Shown: positions 8,066-16,380 of the stretch, in pieces
Layout of the letters: every line of letters begins with the position of its first letter
Position numbering within the stretch: the first letter of the stretch is position 1
DNA from: Ruminococcus sp.
GTDB taxonomy: Bacteria > Bacillota > Clostridia > Oscillospirales > Ruminococcaceae
Direction: 5' to 3'
Assembly (NCBI RefSeq): GCF_024691275.1
Contig: NZ_JAILNU010000058.1
Span: 1-64,000, forward strand
DNA length: 64,000 bases
The notes under the pieces: generated by a model
Database searches by the model: none
What the model saw: the letters and a program-made list of their open reading frames with translations, nothing else
Told to the model about the DNA's origin: nothing
Position numbers and translations under genes: made by a program

Positions 8066-9022
8066 TTATTTATCAATACGGATTATGCCGTTCTTTTCGA
8101 GGTTGTAGAGCAGCATAAGACGGGCTTCGTCACGGCATTCGGGCTTCACCATGTAGTAGAGGTAGTTCTCGGTGAGGAATACTCTTCCTGCCATTCTGCC
8201 TTCGATCTTGAACTGTTCAAAGCCCATAGGTATGTACTTATCCCAGATATCATCAGGACTTACATGATTAGCGAGCTTTCTTATATCAAAGGCGTTTCTG
8301 CCGTAGCATTCACAGTGAATAGTATTTGCCTCGTTGATCTCATAGTATTCATTAATATCGAAAGGCGTTGTCTTGCCGCTCTTTACGTATTCGTTATAAG
8401 CTATGGAGAATTCACCGATAAGGCGGTAGTGCTCCTTACGTCTTTTGCATTTTGGGTTGCAGAGGGTATTGCAGAGTATCTCCACTCTGTTTCTGTCCTC
8501 TGCGGGTATCTTTTCGAGGAGATCGAACTTGTTGTTCAGGTCGTAGTCGAGGACGACGATATGGTAGTCCTTTTTCAGCTCGTTGATAGGGCCGTCGATA
8601 GTATCAAGGCGCTTGCAGGTAGAGCTTGTGAGCTTGTAGTTCGGGTACTTATCGCGGATATAGTCCTCAAGGAGCGGTGAATTGACGATGACCTCGTTCA
8701 TGTCGTTATAAGCGAGCTCCAGTATCTTATTGCAGAACTCATCGTGGAGGAGCTCCTCGGTGATGCATGGATTTGTGAAAGTAAATCGGACAGGTATGCC
8801 GAGGTTGTTGTATACTCTCAATACCTGTTTTATGAAGCCCTCGTCGCATCTGCCTATTACGCTTCTGCCGCCGTTCCAAGCTGCGGGCGGGAATGTACCG
8901 AAGAACGAAGCTATCTCAGCGCCCTCACGGAAGTAATCGGGGCAGTTTTTAAACATCTGAGCGAATACTACATTAAATGCAAAATTTTTGGAAATACCCG
9001 GTAAATGGAAACGTGCTCTCAT
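8066..9022 (-). CDS. Cys-rich TIM-barrel-like protein, tandem family copy 3
   Basis: 318 residues from the ATG at 9022, chosen because it overlaps the previous stop as ATGA, is preceded by AGGAGG, and gives the family N-terminus MRARFHLPGI. An open extension up to 9211 is just the neighbour read out of frame. It keeps all the family cysteines: GRCDE, EFCNK, LTSSTCKRLD, NTLCNPKCKRRKEHY, and IHCECYG. The C-terminus carries WDKYIPMGFEQFKIEGR, the most conserved stretch among the copies. Enzymatic role unknown; see copy 4. Confidence 0.75.
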   Translation of the reverse strand: MRARFHLPGISKNFAFNVVFAQMFKNCPDYFREGAEIASFFGTFPPAAWNGGRSVIGRCDEGFIKQVLRVYNNLGIPVRFTFTNPCITEELLHDEFCNKILELAYNDMNEVIVNSPLLEDYIRDKYPNYKLTSSTCKRLDTIDGPINELKKDYHIVVLDYDLNNKFDLLEKIPAEDRNRVEILCNTLCNPKCKRRKEHYRLIGEFSIAYNEYVKSGKTTPFDINEYYEINEANTIHCECYGRNAFDIRKLANHVSPDDIWDKYIPMGFEQFKIEGRMAGRVFLTENYLYYMVKPECRDEARLMLLYNLEKNGIIRIDK

Positions 9023-9987
9023 TTTCTGCCTCCTGACTCGTACTGTATAACGCCGTTGGCATCGAGGTTGTAGAAGAACATCATTCTTGCCTCGTCGCGC
9101 AGTTCGGGCTTTGTCATGTAGTACATATAACATTCGATGATGTACAGATTGCCTGCTGTTCTTCCTTCGAGCTTGTACTGCTCGAAGCCCATAGGTACGT
9201 ACTTTCCCCATATAGCATCGGGAGTGATATGGTGTCTCAGTCCCGTGGTCTGGTAGAGGGTACGCTCACGGCAGCCGCACTTTATTTTATTGGTGATGCT
9301 GTTGTCGGTATAGTCGTTGATGTCGAAGGGTACATCAGGGTGTTCTTTTAGGTGCTGGTTGTAGTATATCATCTGCTGACCTATGAGGTCATAGTGCTCC
9401 TTGCGCATTTTGCAGCCCGGGTCGCAGCAGGCGTTTGCGAGGAGCTCCACCCTTCCTCTGTCCTCGGGAGGGATCTTTTCCAGCAGGTCGAAGCGGTTGT
9501 TCAGGTCGTAATCGAGAACAACGATGCTGTAGTCCTTTTTCAGCTCGTTAATGGGACCCTCTATGCTGTCGAGACGCTTGCAGGTAGAGCTTGTGAGCTT
9601 GTAGTTGGGGTAGGTCTTGCGGATATAGTCCTCAAGGAGCGGAGAATTGACGATAGCCTCGTTCATGCCGTTATCGGCAAGGCGCATGACCATGTTGCAG
9701 AACGGGTCATAGAGATGTTCTTCTTTCAGAACGGGATTAGTGAAAGTGAATCGGAGCGGTATGCCCATATCGTTGAAGGTCTTGATGACAGTTTTAACGA
9801 AGTTCTCGCTGCACTGACCGCCGATAGTTCTGCCGCCGTTCCAGATGGAAGGCGGAAAAGCGCCGTAGAAGGACGCTATCTCAACTCCCTCGCGGAAGTA
9901 ATCGGGACGAGCTTTGAGCATATGTGCAAAAACATAGTTGAGCTTGAAGTGTTCTGTAAAATCGGGTAAATGGAACCTGACTTTCAT
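9019..9987 (-). CDS. Cys-rich TIM-barrel-like protein, tandem family copy 2
   Basis: 322 residues, MKVRFHLPDF start with AGGAGGG 8 nt upstream. Conserved features: SIWNGGRT with GGQC, PFCNMV, LTSSTCKRLD, VLDYDLNNRF, NACCDPGCKMRKEHY, KIKCGC, then WGKYVPMGFEQYKLEGRT. Closest by eye to copies 1 and 3. The last codons contain the AGGAGG that serves the next gene, so translation of copies 2 and 3 is coupled. No transmembrane segment or signal peptide; cytosolic. Function unknown. Confidence 0.75.
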   Translation of the reverse strand: MKVRFHLPDFTEHFKLNYVFAHMLKARPDYFREGVEIASFYGAFPPSIWNGGRTIGGQCSENFVKTVIKTFNDMGIPLRFTFTNPVLKEEHLYDPFCNMVMRLADNGMNEAIVNSPLLEDYIRKTYPNYKLTSSTCKRLDSIEGPINELKKDYSIVVLDYDLNNRFDLLEKIPPEDRGRVELLANACCDPGCKMRKEHYDLIGQQMIYYNQHLKEHPDVPFDINDYTDNSITNKIKCGCRERTLYQTTGLRHHITPDAIWGKYVPMGFEQYKLEGRTAGNLYIIECYMYYMTKPELRDEARMMFFYNLDANGVIQYESGGRK

Positions 9988-10000
9988 ATTATCCCTCCTG

Positions 10001-10945
10001 TTATTTGAAAGTTAGCGCACCCGTATTCTCCATTGATTTCAGCAGCGTGAAACGTGCTTCGTCACGGCATTCGGGCTTTGCCATATAGTACATATAAGTT
10101 TCGAGTACATTGATAGGGCTTGCAGTCCTGCCCTCGATCTTGAACTGTTCAAAGCCCATAGGCACGTATTTTTCCCAGATATCATCAGGGGAGATATGTG
10201 TGCGCAGACCTCTTATCTCGAACAGACCTCTCTGTGAGTAAGGGCAGTCGCGGAAGTGGTCGGGGTCGTATTTTGAAGCGTCAAAAGGCAGGTTGGGGTA
10301 TTTTTTGATATGCTCGTTGTAGGCTATCTGCTGAACGCCTATGGAGTGATAGTGTGCAGAACGGCGAGGACAATTAGGCTCGCAGCAGGCATTTGACAGC
10401 AGCTCGATGCGAGGTCTGTCCTCCGCAGGTATCTGCTCCAGAAGCTCGAACCTGTTGTTAAGGTCATAGTCCATAACGACGATGTGATAATCCTTTTTCA
10501 GCTCTTCAAGAAGTCCCTCGATAGAGTCAAGGCGCTTGCAGGTAGAGCTTGTGAGCTTGTAGTTCGGGAAGTTCCTGCGGATATAGTCCTCCAGCATAGG
10601 CGACATGACGATAGCTTCGTTCAAGCCGTTGTTGGCAAGATTCAGCACCATATTGCAGAACTGATCGCTGAGGTGCTTCTTTTCGAGAGCAGGGTTAGTG
10701 AATGTAAATCGGAGCGGTATACCTCTGTCGTTGAAAGCCTTTATAACGTGCTTTATGAAGGTCTTGTCGCACACGCCGCCCTGAGTTCTGCCGCCGTTCC
10801 AGATGGAAGGCGGGAAAACTCCGTAGAACGAAGCGATCTCAACGCCCTCGCGGAAGAATTCGGGACGGTGCGTGAGCATTTCGGCAAACAGCAGATTAAG
10901 CTTGAAATTTCCCGAAAAATCAGGAAGATGAAAACGTACTCGCAT
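10001..10945 (-). CDS. Cys-rich TIM-barrel-like protein, tandem family copy 1
   Basis: 314 residues from the ATG at 10945 (AAGGAG 8 nt upstream); a TTG-start extension to 10966 lacks a ribosome binding site and family similarity. First of the four tandem copies, so it heads the operon with the esterase and coaX. Cysteines conserved in all four lie at residues 59, 97, 136, 188, 192 and 234. The block DDIWEKYVPMGFEQFKIEGRT lies near the C-terminus. A palindrome-rich stretch lies upstream (11026-11078); no clear promoter was found. Function unknown. Confidence 0.75.
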   Translation of the reverse strand: MRVRFHLPDFSGNFKLNLLFAEMLTHRPEFFREGVEIASFYGVFPPSIWNGGRTQGGVCDKTFIKHVIKAFNDRGIPLRFTFTNPALEKKHLSDQFCNMVLNLANNGLNEAIVMSPMLEDYIRRNFPNYKLTSSTCKRLDSIEGLLEELKKDYHIVVMDYDLNNRFELLEQIPAEDRPRIELLSNACCEPNCPRRSAHYHSIGVQQIAYNEHIKKYPNLPFDASKYDPDHFRDCPYSQRGLFEIRGLRTHISPDDIWEKYVPMGFEQFKIEGRTASPINVLETYMYYMAKPECRDEARFTLLKSMENTGALTFK

Positions 10946-11025
10946 TATATTCTCCTTAAAATTCAATAAATTGTCAGTTGAGCTGTTTGTAGAGGAACGC
11001 CCTGCAAGAGAGATCGTCCCTTAAC

Positions 11026-11049
11026 GGGCGGATAATATCCGCCCCTACA
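11026..11049. repeat. variable-arm palindromic repeat
   Basis: GGGCGGATA/TATCCGCCC arms followed by CTACA. A second imperfect member, with ends near GGGACG and CGTCCCCTGCA, follows immediately at about 11051-11078. Member of the dispersed palindrome family described in the findings. It lies downstream of hydE, in the 142-base gap before the four-paralogue operon. Confidence 0.6.
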
Positions 11050-11087
11050 ACGGGACGACGAGGATGCCGTCCCCTGCAAATATAAAT

Positions 11088-12125
11088 TTAATCTATGCAA
11101 TCGCCGCGCTCAGAGGCTATCTCGTAGCCTGCGGACTCTATTCTTCTTTGCAGACAGCCGCGGCACTCGGCAGCTTCTTCGCCTGTGCATATCTTATTGT
11201 CGTAGAGGTCGTACTTCTTGCGCACCTTTACAGGTGAAAGGTTCGGCATTACAACGTTGCAGCCCGTTTGCAGACCCAGCTCCCTGCCGTTTGGAGCGAT
11301 AGTGCCCAGAGCAGTTGTAGCGGGCAGGAGCACCTTCGGGAACATCAGTCGGAGTATTCCGAGAAGCCGCAGGGTAAGTTCAAGAGTGCCGCCTTTTTCT
11401 TCTGCGAAAGGCGTATTATGGTGGGGTACGAAAGGCCCTATGCCGATCATCTGGGGTTGAAGCTCCTGTAAGAAGCGAAGGTCAGCCACGATATGTTTTG
11501 TGGACTGATAAGGAGCTCCCACCATGAAGCCCGCGCCCACCTGATAGCCCAGTTCTTTCAGGGCAAAGAGGCAGTCCTTGCGGTTTTGCAGGCTCATCTC
11601 CTTTGGGTGGAGCTTGCTGTACAGCTCCTGTGAAGCAGCCTCGTGGCGGAGCAGGTATCTGTCCGCGCCGGCCTCCTTCATGCGCCTGTAGCTCTCGAAA
11701 GAACGCTCACCGAGGGAGAGCGTCACGGCGCAGTCGGGGTACTTTTCTTTTATCTCGGATATAACAGAGCACATGAGATCGTCCGTGAAGGAGCCGTCCT
11801 CGCCGCCCTGCATAACGAAGGTGCGGAATCCCAGTCCGTAGCCGTTTTCGCAGCAGCTCATTATCTCCTCGCGGGACAGTCGGTAGCGATCAGCGTCCTT
11901 GTTGCTGCGGCGGATACCGCAGTAAAGGCAGTCGTTCTTGCAATAGCTGGAGACCTCGATAAGTCCGCGGAGAAAGACCTTTTTCCCGTAGTTTTTCTGT
12001 CGTGTCTCGTCGGCGTATCTGCGGAGGAGTTCGGCAGCGTCCCTGTCATCGGTCTCTATAAGTGCAGCCAGTTCCTCATCGGAGAGGTCTGAGGTATTGC
12101 GGAGTTTTTCAACGATATCAGTCAT
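11088..12125 (-). CDS. hydE: [FeFe]-hydrogenase H-cluster radical SAM maturase HydE
   Basis: A radical SAM enzyme that helps build the diiron subcluster of [FeFe]-hydrogenase. 345 residues, normal for HydE. The radical SAM cluster motif CKNDCLYC sits in the HydE-typical context LRGLIEVSSYCKNDCLYCGIRR. The optional second cluster motif Cys-x7-Cys-x2-Cys is present near the C-terminus (CTGEEAAECRGC). BioB and PylB are related, but the flanking words fit HydE better. It starts 1 nt after the nadA stop, so the two are co-transcribed from the promoter at 13156-13184. HydF, HydG and the hydrogenase are not in this window. Confidence 0.88.
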   Translation of the reverse strand: MTDIVEKLRNTSDLSDEELAALIETDDRDAAELLRRYADETRQKNYGKKVFLRGLIEVSSYCKNDCLYCGIRRSNKDADRYRLSREEIMSCCENGYGLGFRTFVMQGGEDGSFTDDLMCSVISEIKEKYPDCAVTLSLGERSFESYRRMKEAGADRYLLRHEAASQELYSKLHPKEMSLQNRKDCLFALKELGYQVGAGFMVGAPYQSTKHIVADLRFLQELQPQMIGIGPFVPHHNTPFAEEKGGTLELTLRLLGILRLMFPKVLLPATTALGTIAPNGRELGLQTGCNVVMPNLSPVKVRKKYDLYDNKICTGEEAAECRGCLQRRIESAGYEIASERGDCID

Positions 12126-12126
12126 A

Positions 12127-13059
12127 TCAGCCGCCCAGCCTTATCATTTCGTCGATGCATTTTCTTGCCTGTGCAATGAGCTCGTCGTCCATGAGAATCT
12201 CGAAAGCGTCACCGTCGCCGCCGCCGATACCAACGAGAGTGTTGTATATATCGGGGAGAGTGGTGAGCTTCATATTGTGACAGACAAGGTCACGGCTAAC
12301 GGGGTAGAACTTCTTGTCGGGACAGTCGTACTGAAGATGCTCCACGATAGAATTCTCTGTGCCGATGATGAACTCTTTCTTGTCGGACTTCTTAGCGAAG
12401 TTCATGATGCCCGTAGTTGAGCCAACGTAGTCTGCAAGCTCGACCACCTTTGGAGTACACTCGGGGTGTACGAGGAACAGCGCGTCGGGGTGCTCCTCCT
12501 TAGCAGCGAGCACCTCCTTAGTGGTTATCCTTGCGTGAGTTGGACAGCCGCCATGAAGGAGCTTGATATCCTTGTCGGGGCACTGCTTTTTGATATAGTC
12601 GCCGAGATTGCAGTCGGGGATAAAAAGTATCTTGTCGCTGTCGAGAGCCTTGACTATTTTCAGGGCACTTGACGAAGTGACGCATACATCACAAACGGTC
12701 TTGAGAGCAGCTGTGGTATTGATATAAGCAACAACAGTACGGTCGGGCTCCTGTGCGCGAACAGCGCTTATCATGTCTCTGTCCATCTGTTCAGCCATAG
12801 GGCAGCCTGCGTGTTTGTTGGAGAGGAATACGCGCTTCTGAGGCGAGAGCATCTTGGCAGTCTCAGCCATGAAGTGGACACCGCAGAAGAGGATATTCTC
12901 CTGTGAAACGCCCTTTGCGTCAACGCTGAGCTTGTAGCTGTCACCGACGAAATCGGCTATTTCGCATATCTCACGCGCCTGATAGCAGTGTGCGAGTATA
13001 GCGGTGTTTGTCTCCTTTTTTAGCTTTATGATCTGATCCTGTAATTCACGAACGTTCAT
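12127..13059 (-). CDS. nadA: quinolinate synthase A
   Basis: A [4Fe-4S] enzyme that condenses iminoaspartate with dihydroxyacetone phosphate to quinolinate in de novo NAD synthesis. 310 residues, the usual length. Recognisable family blocks are AILAHCYQ, GDSYKLS, ILFCGVHFMAETAKML, NKHAGCPMA, YINTTAALK, FIPDCNLGDY, LVHPECTPKV, GTENSIVEHL and, near the C-terminus, CHNMKLTTL. The cluster cysteines lie in the CGVHFMAE, ECTP and CHNMK blocks. nadB and nadC, its usual partners, are absent; instead it is paired with hydE. Confidence 0.95.
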   Translation of the reverse strand: MNVRELQDQIIKLKKETNTAILAHCYQAREICEIADFVGDSYKLSVDAKGVSQENILFCGVHFMAETAKMLSPQKRVFLSNKHAGCPMAEQMDRDMISAVRAQEPDRTVVAYINTTAALKTVCDVCVTSSSALKIVKALDSDKILFIPDCNLGDYIKKQCPDKDIKLLHGGCPTHARITTKEVLAAKEEHPDALFLVHPECTPKVVELADYVGSTTGIMNFAKKSDKKEFIIGTENSIVEHLQYDCPDKKFYPVSRDLVCHNMKLTTLPDIYNTLVGIGGGDGDAFEILMDDELIAQARKCIDEMIRLGG

Positions 13060-13155
13060 GATGAAAACTTCCTTTCGACTTGCGGGGGCGGTGAATAATG
13101 ATCCAGCCGTCAGCTAATGGCTAAGGACTGTGATTATAATTTGCCCATTTTATTG

Positions 13156-13184
13156 ATTATACCACAAATATGATATAATTTCAA
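13156..13184 (-). promoter_or_regulatory. promoter of nadA-hydE
   Basis: On the minus strand TTGAAA (13179-13184), a 17-bp spacer, TATAAT (13156-13161). It leaves a leader of about 90 nt before the nadA ATG. Confidence 0.7.
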
Positions 13185-13186
13185 GT

Positions 13187-13224
13187 AAAAAAGAAACACC
13201 TCTGTCCGCAGTGAACAGAGGTGT
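13187..13224 (-). terminator. terminator of the small membrane-protein gene 13235-13720
   Basis: 10-bp perfect stem ACACCTCTGT/ACAGAGGTGT (13196-13205/13215-13224), followed on the minus strand by TTCTTTTTT. A typical intrinsic terminator, 10 nt after the stop. Confidence 0.8.
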
Positions 13225-13234
13225 ATGAACATTG

Positions 13235-13720
13235 TCAGAATATTTTTTCGCTTATCGCCTGAAAGACTTTATAGAGCACAACTTTCTCATCGGGAAGGAC
13301 TCTTGAGCTGCGTACCAACAGGTCCAAAGCGCCGTTGGTGTCCATAGCGGTATCGTTCAGCACGATTTTTTTACCATTGGCAAGGAACAGTTTCATGCGC
13401 ATACGCTGCTCGATATAGGCATTTTTGTGCCTTCTTTTGTAGCGTTCTATCTTGACATCTGAGATATTGCTGAATGGAATGATCTTATTTGAAAAGAGGT
13501 GTTTTATTGTAATGTTATCATCATTGATAGTGACAACGGTGCGGACAGTTTGTGCGACGAAAAAGAAGAGCATACCTACGATACCTAAGGCTGTGGTACA
13601 CATGATATTAAAATGCATTCCCCTGATAGCAGAATAATAAGTAGCGGTGAATAAGAGTAAGAAGGCAGCGATAAACCATAAAGCGGAGCTTAATTTTTCG
13701 TTTTTTATCTTGTAAGACAT
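13235..13720 (-). CDS. two-TM protein with a PH-like domain
   Basis: 161 residues. Two hydrophobic segments near the N-terminus (about 13-32 and 38-60) precede a basic beta-rich region with ITIKHLFSNKIIPFSNISDVKIERY, the pattern of bacterial PH-like domains. Related by eye to the protein at 36051-36644 (shared NISDVK and LNDxA...LPDEKV/DPDEDV-LY elements). It lies upstream of the terminator at 13187-13224 and downstream of the SdpI-like gene (18 nt). Function unknown. Confidence 0.6.
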   Translation of the reverse strand: MSYKIKNEKLSSALWFIAAFLLLFTATYYSAIRGMHFNIMCTTALGIVGMLFFFVAQTVRTVVTINDDNITIKHLFSNKIIPFSNISDVKIERYKRRHKNAYIEQRMRMKLFLANGKKIVLNDTAMDTNGALDLLVRSSRVLPDEKVVLYKVFQAISEKIF

Positions 13721-13738
13721 AGAGCATCTCTTTTCTTG

Positions 13739-14074
13739 TTATTTATCCGTGTCGAAAATGTTTTTCAGCTGTATCTCCACCCATACAGCCGATATCATCA
13801 CGGCTGCGAACAGGAGTATGAGCACCGCGAAGCAAAGTTTCGGCAGCATGAACAGGCAGGCGATAGTCAGAACAAAAGCAGCTATACCGATAATGCTCCA
13901 GATATTGCCGCATTTGCTGTTTGCAAAGCGCCATGTATCGTTGTTTGCCATAGCTCTTGCGGTTTTGAAGCCTATGGAATGATCTTCGGTGTTGTCCGCG
14001 TATTTTTTCATACATAGACCGCCCAGCATGATGCTGAGTGAAACTATGATATTGACGATAATAACAACGTCCAT
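13739..14074 (-). CDS. SdpI/YhfL-family membrane protein
   Basis: 111 residues with three hydrophobic segments. Between the first two it has the SdpI family signature IGFKTARAMANNDTWRFAN (Ile-Gly-x-[RK]-T...Asn...W...AN). In Bacillus SdpI protects against the SdpC toxin and signals to a regulator; most homologues are uncharacterised. No SdpC-like toxin gene is nearby, so immunity should not be assumed. Transcribed with the PH-like gene below it. Confidence 0.7.
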   Translation of the reverse strand: MDVVIIVNIIVSLSIMLGGLCMKKYADNTEDHSIGFKTARAMANNDTWRFANSKCGNIWSIIGIAAFVLTIACLFMLPKLCFAVLILLFAAVMISAVWVEIQLKNIFDTDK

Positions 14075-14094
14075 GATTTATCCTCCCATATAAA

Positions 14095-14127
14095 ATACAG
14101 GGGCGGATAGGATCCGCCCGCTGTATA
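14095..14127. repeat. variable-arm palindromic repeat
   Basis: ATACAG, GGGCGGAT, central AG, GATCCGCCC, GCTGTAT: nested complementary arms. It lies between the ridA stop (14156) and the SdpI-like gene and may serve as a terminator for ridA. Same family as 11026, 31675, 38736 and others. Confidence 0.6.
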
Positions 14128-14155
14128 TACTTGCAATATTTTACAGAAAGATCTA

Positions 14156-14533
14156 TTACAGTTCGCTTTCTGCAATGACTTCAACTTCTACAAGTACACC
14201 CTTAGGCAATGTTTTTACAGCCACACAGCTTCTTGCAGGGAGAGATGTGAAGTATTTGCCGTATATCTCGTTGAATGCTGCAAAGTCGTTCATATCTGCA
14301 AGGAAGCAGGTAGTTTTTACAGCCTTTGCGAATGAAGAACCTGCTGTTGCGAGTACAGCACCGAGATTCCTCATGACCTGCTCGGTCTGCTCCTCGATAG
14401 TCTGAGCGGTGACGGTATTTGTAACAGGGTCGATAGCGATCTGACCGCTTGTGTATACCATTCCGCGTGAAACTATTGCCTGTGAGTACGGTCCCACGGC
14501 TGCGGGAGCTTTTTCTGTGTGGATCTTTATCAT
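14156..14533 (-). CDS. ridA: RidA-family enamine/imine deaminase
   Basis: It hydrolyses reactive 2-aminoacrylate-type enamines released by PLP enzymes, protecting the cell from them. 125 residues, the standard length of this trimeric protein. Signatures: GPYSQAIV near the N-terminus, YTSGQIAIDP, EEQTEQVMRNLGAVL, and the C-terminal ARSCVAVKTLPKGVLVEVEVIA with the catalytic Arg. The ATG overlaps the stop of the upstream lipoprotein gene (ATGA), an unexpected partner. Its proximity to the branched-chain operon may be meaningful, since RidA supports IlvA/IlvE flux in other bacteria. Confidence 0.93.
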   Translation of the reverse strand: MIKIHTEKAPAAVGPYSQAIVSRGMVYTSGQIAIDPVTNTVTAQTIEEQTEQVMRNLGAVLATAGSSFAKAVKTTCFLADMNDFAAFNEIYGKYFTSLPARSCVAVKTLPKGVLVEVEVIAESEL

Positions 14534-15246
14534 GACTTATTCCTCCATTGTATTAATACTTCAGACTCGGAAACCTCATCGCTGTCATCTTCGTCGTCCC
14601 AGTCGAAGCTCCATGTGTCCTCGCTTGCCTCGCCCGTATCAAAAGAGATATAGCCGAAGCATTCTTCGGTGCCTGACTGTTTAAGGAGGAGCATATATGT
14701 ATCGTAAGGGCAGTCCACGTCATTTACGGTCATATGAGTTGTTGTCTTGATAAATGCACAAGGTCCCTCATAGTCCTTATCAGCCTTGCAGCTGAATACG
14801 CCCGTATATTTTGAAGTGTCAAAGCCGCTGCCTTCGATACTGAAAATATTTGCTTCTTCCTTTACGCCTTCTTCGTTGAGCTTGTAGTCCTTTCCGCAGA
14901 AGTGAAGCGTTCCGTCCTCTGATACAGTAAGAGGATCTTCCTTGAGCTTATCGTCGATATTTTTCAGATCATCGGGGTAATCTCCCATATATGCATGACC
15001 TGTTTTGTGATAAGTTCCTGCAATATCCTTTATGCTGACAGGGTCGGCAGTTTCCTTGTCCTTTTGGCTTGTGGTATTTTCTTTGGCGCTGTCTTCAGCG
15101 TCGTCTTTTGCCGCAGTAGTTTCATCTGCCACGGTAGTTGCTTCAGCTTTGTCTTTATTGTCCGCATTTTTTTCCTTGTCAGCGCCGCACCCCACGAGCG
15201 CTGCTGCGAAAATAAAAGCTGAGAGTCCCAATAATCCTTTTTTCAT
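14530..15246 (-). CDS. lipoprotein, copy 2 of a tandem duplicate
   Basis: 238 residues from the ATG at 15246, chosen over an upstream extension because AAGGAGAA sits 6 nt before it and because it gives the signal MKKGLLGLSAFIFAAALVGC. The lipobox LVGC predicts a membrane-anchored lipoprotein. A Lys/Asp/Glu/Thr-rich low-complexity linker follows, then a beta-rich domain with SEDGTLHFCGKDYKLNEEGV. The signal and linker are nearly identical to those of the gene upstream (15297-16013), and the domain is related, so this is a tandem duplication. The domain is unrecognised. Confidence 0.7.
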   Translation of the reverse strand: MKKGLLGLSAFIFAAALVGCGADKEKNADNKDKAEATTVADETTAAKDDAEDSAKENTTSQKDKETADPVSIKDIAGTYHKTGHAYMGDYPDDLKNIDDKLKEDPLTVSEDGTLHFCGKDYKLNEEGVKEEANIFSIEGSGFDTSKYTGVFSCKADKDYEGPCAFIKTTTHMTVNDVDCPYDTYMLLLKQSGTEECFGYISFDTGEASEDTWSFDWDDEDDSDEVSESEVLIQWRNKS

Positions 15247-15296
15247 TTTATATTCTCCTTGGATCGGTAAGAAATTTTTTTGGGTCAATCGACGAT

Positions 15297-16013
15297 TTAC
15301 GTATCTCTTATTTGACAGTGGGGATCGCCGTGGCTGCCCTTTAAAGCGGACGATATGTCTAAAGCACTGTCATCATCGCCTTTTTCCGTGATCTGCAATG
15401 AATATAAATTATATGAATAGTCCTCATCACCGGAATGTGTGTCCCATTGTGATATTGTCAGAAATGCAGGACCTTCATAATCCTTATCCAGACATTTTCT
15501 TGAAGTTAGTGAGTAGACATTTTTAGAATATTTGTCGAAATCGAATCCGCTTCCCTCAATACTGTAGACTATTAAGTCTTTATCAGAATATTGCGGCTTG
15601 ATTACGCCCTCGGGGATAAGCTTATAATCCTTTCCGTTGAAATGGAGCGTTCCGTCCTCTGAGATAGTTGCAGGGTCATCTTCGCTTGCGTCGATAATTT
15701 TATTGGCATCTATATCAGGGTAACCGTCATTGATTGTGCCGAAGCCTGTCAAGACTAATTCACCTGCATACTCTTTTATGTCAGGAGCGCTTTTAGAAAC
15801 GATGTTGTCTTCCTCAGCGGTATTCTCTTCTACGGTAGTTATTTCAATGTTGCTATCAATGGTTGCGGACTGTATACTATCAGCAGGATTCTCTGCAACA
15901 GTAGTTGTTTCAGCTTTGTCTTTATTGTCCGCATTTTTCTCCTTGTCAGCGCCGCACCCCACGAGCGCTGCTGCGAAAATAAAAGCTGAAAACCCAAATA
16001 ATTCCCTTTTCAT
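15297..16013 (-). CDS. lipoprotein, copy 1 of a tandem duplicate
   Basis: 238 residues; signal peptide with lipobox LVGC, then a Thr/Val/Glu-rich linker and a domain with SEDGTLHFNGKDYKLIPEGV, YSIEGSGFDFDKYS and a late YNLYSLQIT strand. Sequence just after the Cys (GADKEKNADNKDKAE) is shared with its neighbour at 14530. AAGGAGA lies 8 nt before the ATG and a good promoter lies at 16065-16093, so this gene heads an operon of both lipoproteins and ridA. Exported, function unknown. Confidence 0.7.
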   Translation of the reverse strand: MKRELFGFSAFIFAAALVGCGADKEKNADNKDKAETTTVAENPADSIQSATIDSNIEITTVEENTAEEDNIVSKSAPDIKEYAGELVLTGFGTINDGYPDIDANKIIDASEDDPATISEDGTLHFNGKDYKLIPEGVIKPQYSDKDLIVYSIEGSGFDFDKYSKNVYSLTSRKCLDKDYEGPAFLTISQWDTHSGDEDYSYNLYSLQITEKGDDDSALDISSALKGSHGDPHCQIRDT

Positions 16014-16064
16014 GATATATCTCCTTGAAGTTTAGCGAAATATTTGTATCGTGAGTATATGCAT

Positions 16065-16093
16065 ATGATAATCTTTTTGCTGAGATTTGTCAA
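16065..16093 (-). promoter_or_regulatory. promoter of the lipoprotein-ridA operon
   Basis: On the minus strand TTGACA (16088-16093), a 17-bp spacer, TATCAT (16065-16070). The 5' leader is about 45 nt. The rest of the 16014-16380 gap shows no gene or convincing structure. Confidence 0.7.
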
Positions 16094-16380
16094 GAGGATA
16101 AAATTAAAAAATCATCCCAAATCCTGCAACATATATACATCAGCATATTATGATATATTTTCACATTACACAGCATAACTCTTTCACCGACTGCAACGAG
16201 ATCTTCTCGTGATACGGGGAGATATGACACTTTTGAATTATCATGAGCTATAGAAAAAAATTATAATCAAGGATAGAAAATATCATTCTTTGTAATGTTT
16301 GGAGAGTGAAAAAGTGGGTGAAACGGAATGTACATATTCTGAAAAACTATAGATAGGTTCGCTTGAACTTGTGACGAGAA

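Noticed and set aside
7997..8680. Plus-strand ORFs over the Cys-rich paralogues
   Set aside because: Mirror frames of conserved minus-strand genes, arising from their codon bias.
13739..14074. SdpI-like gene as part of a toxin-immunity system
   Set aside because: No SdpA/B/C-like or other toxin gene is near; only the family resemblance remains.
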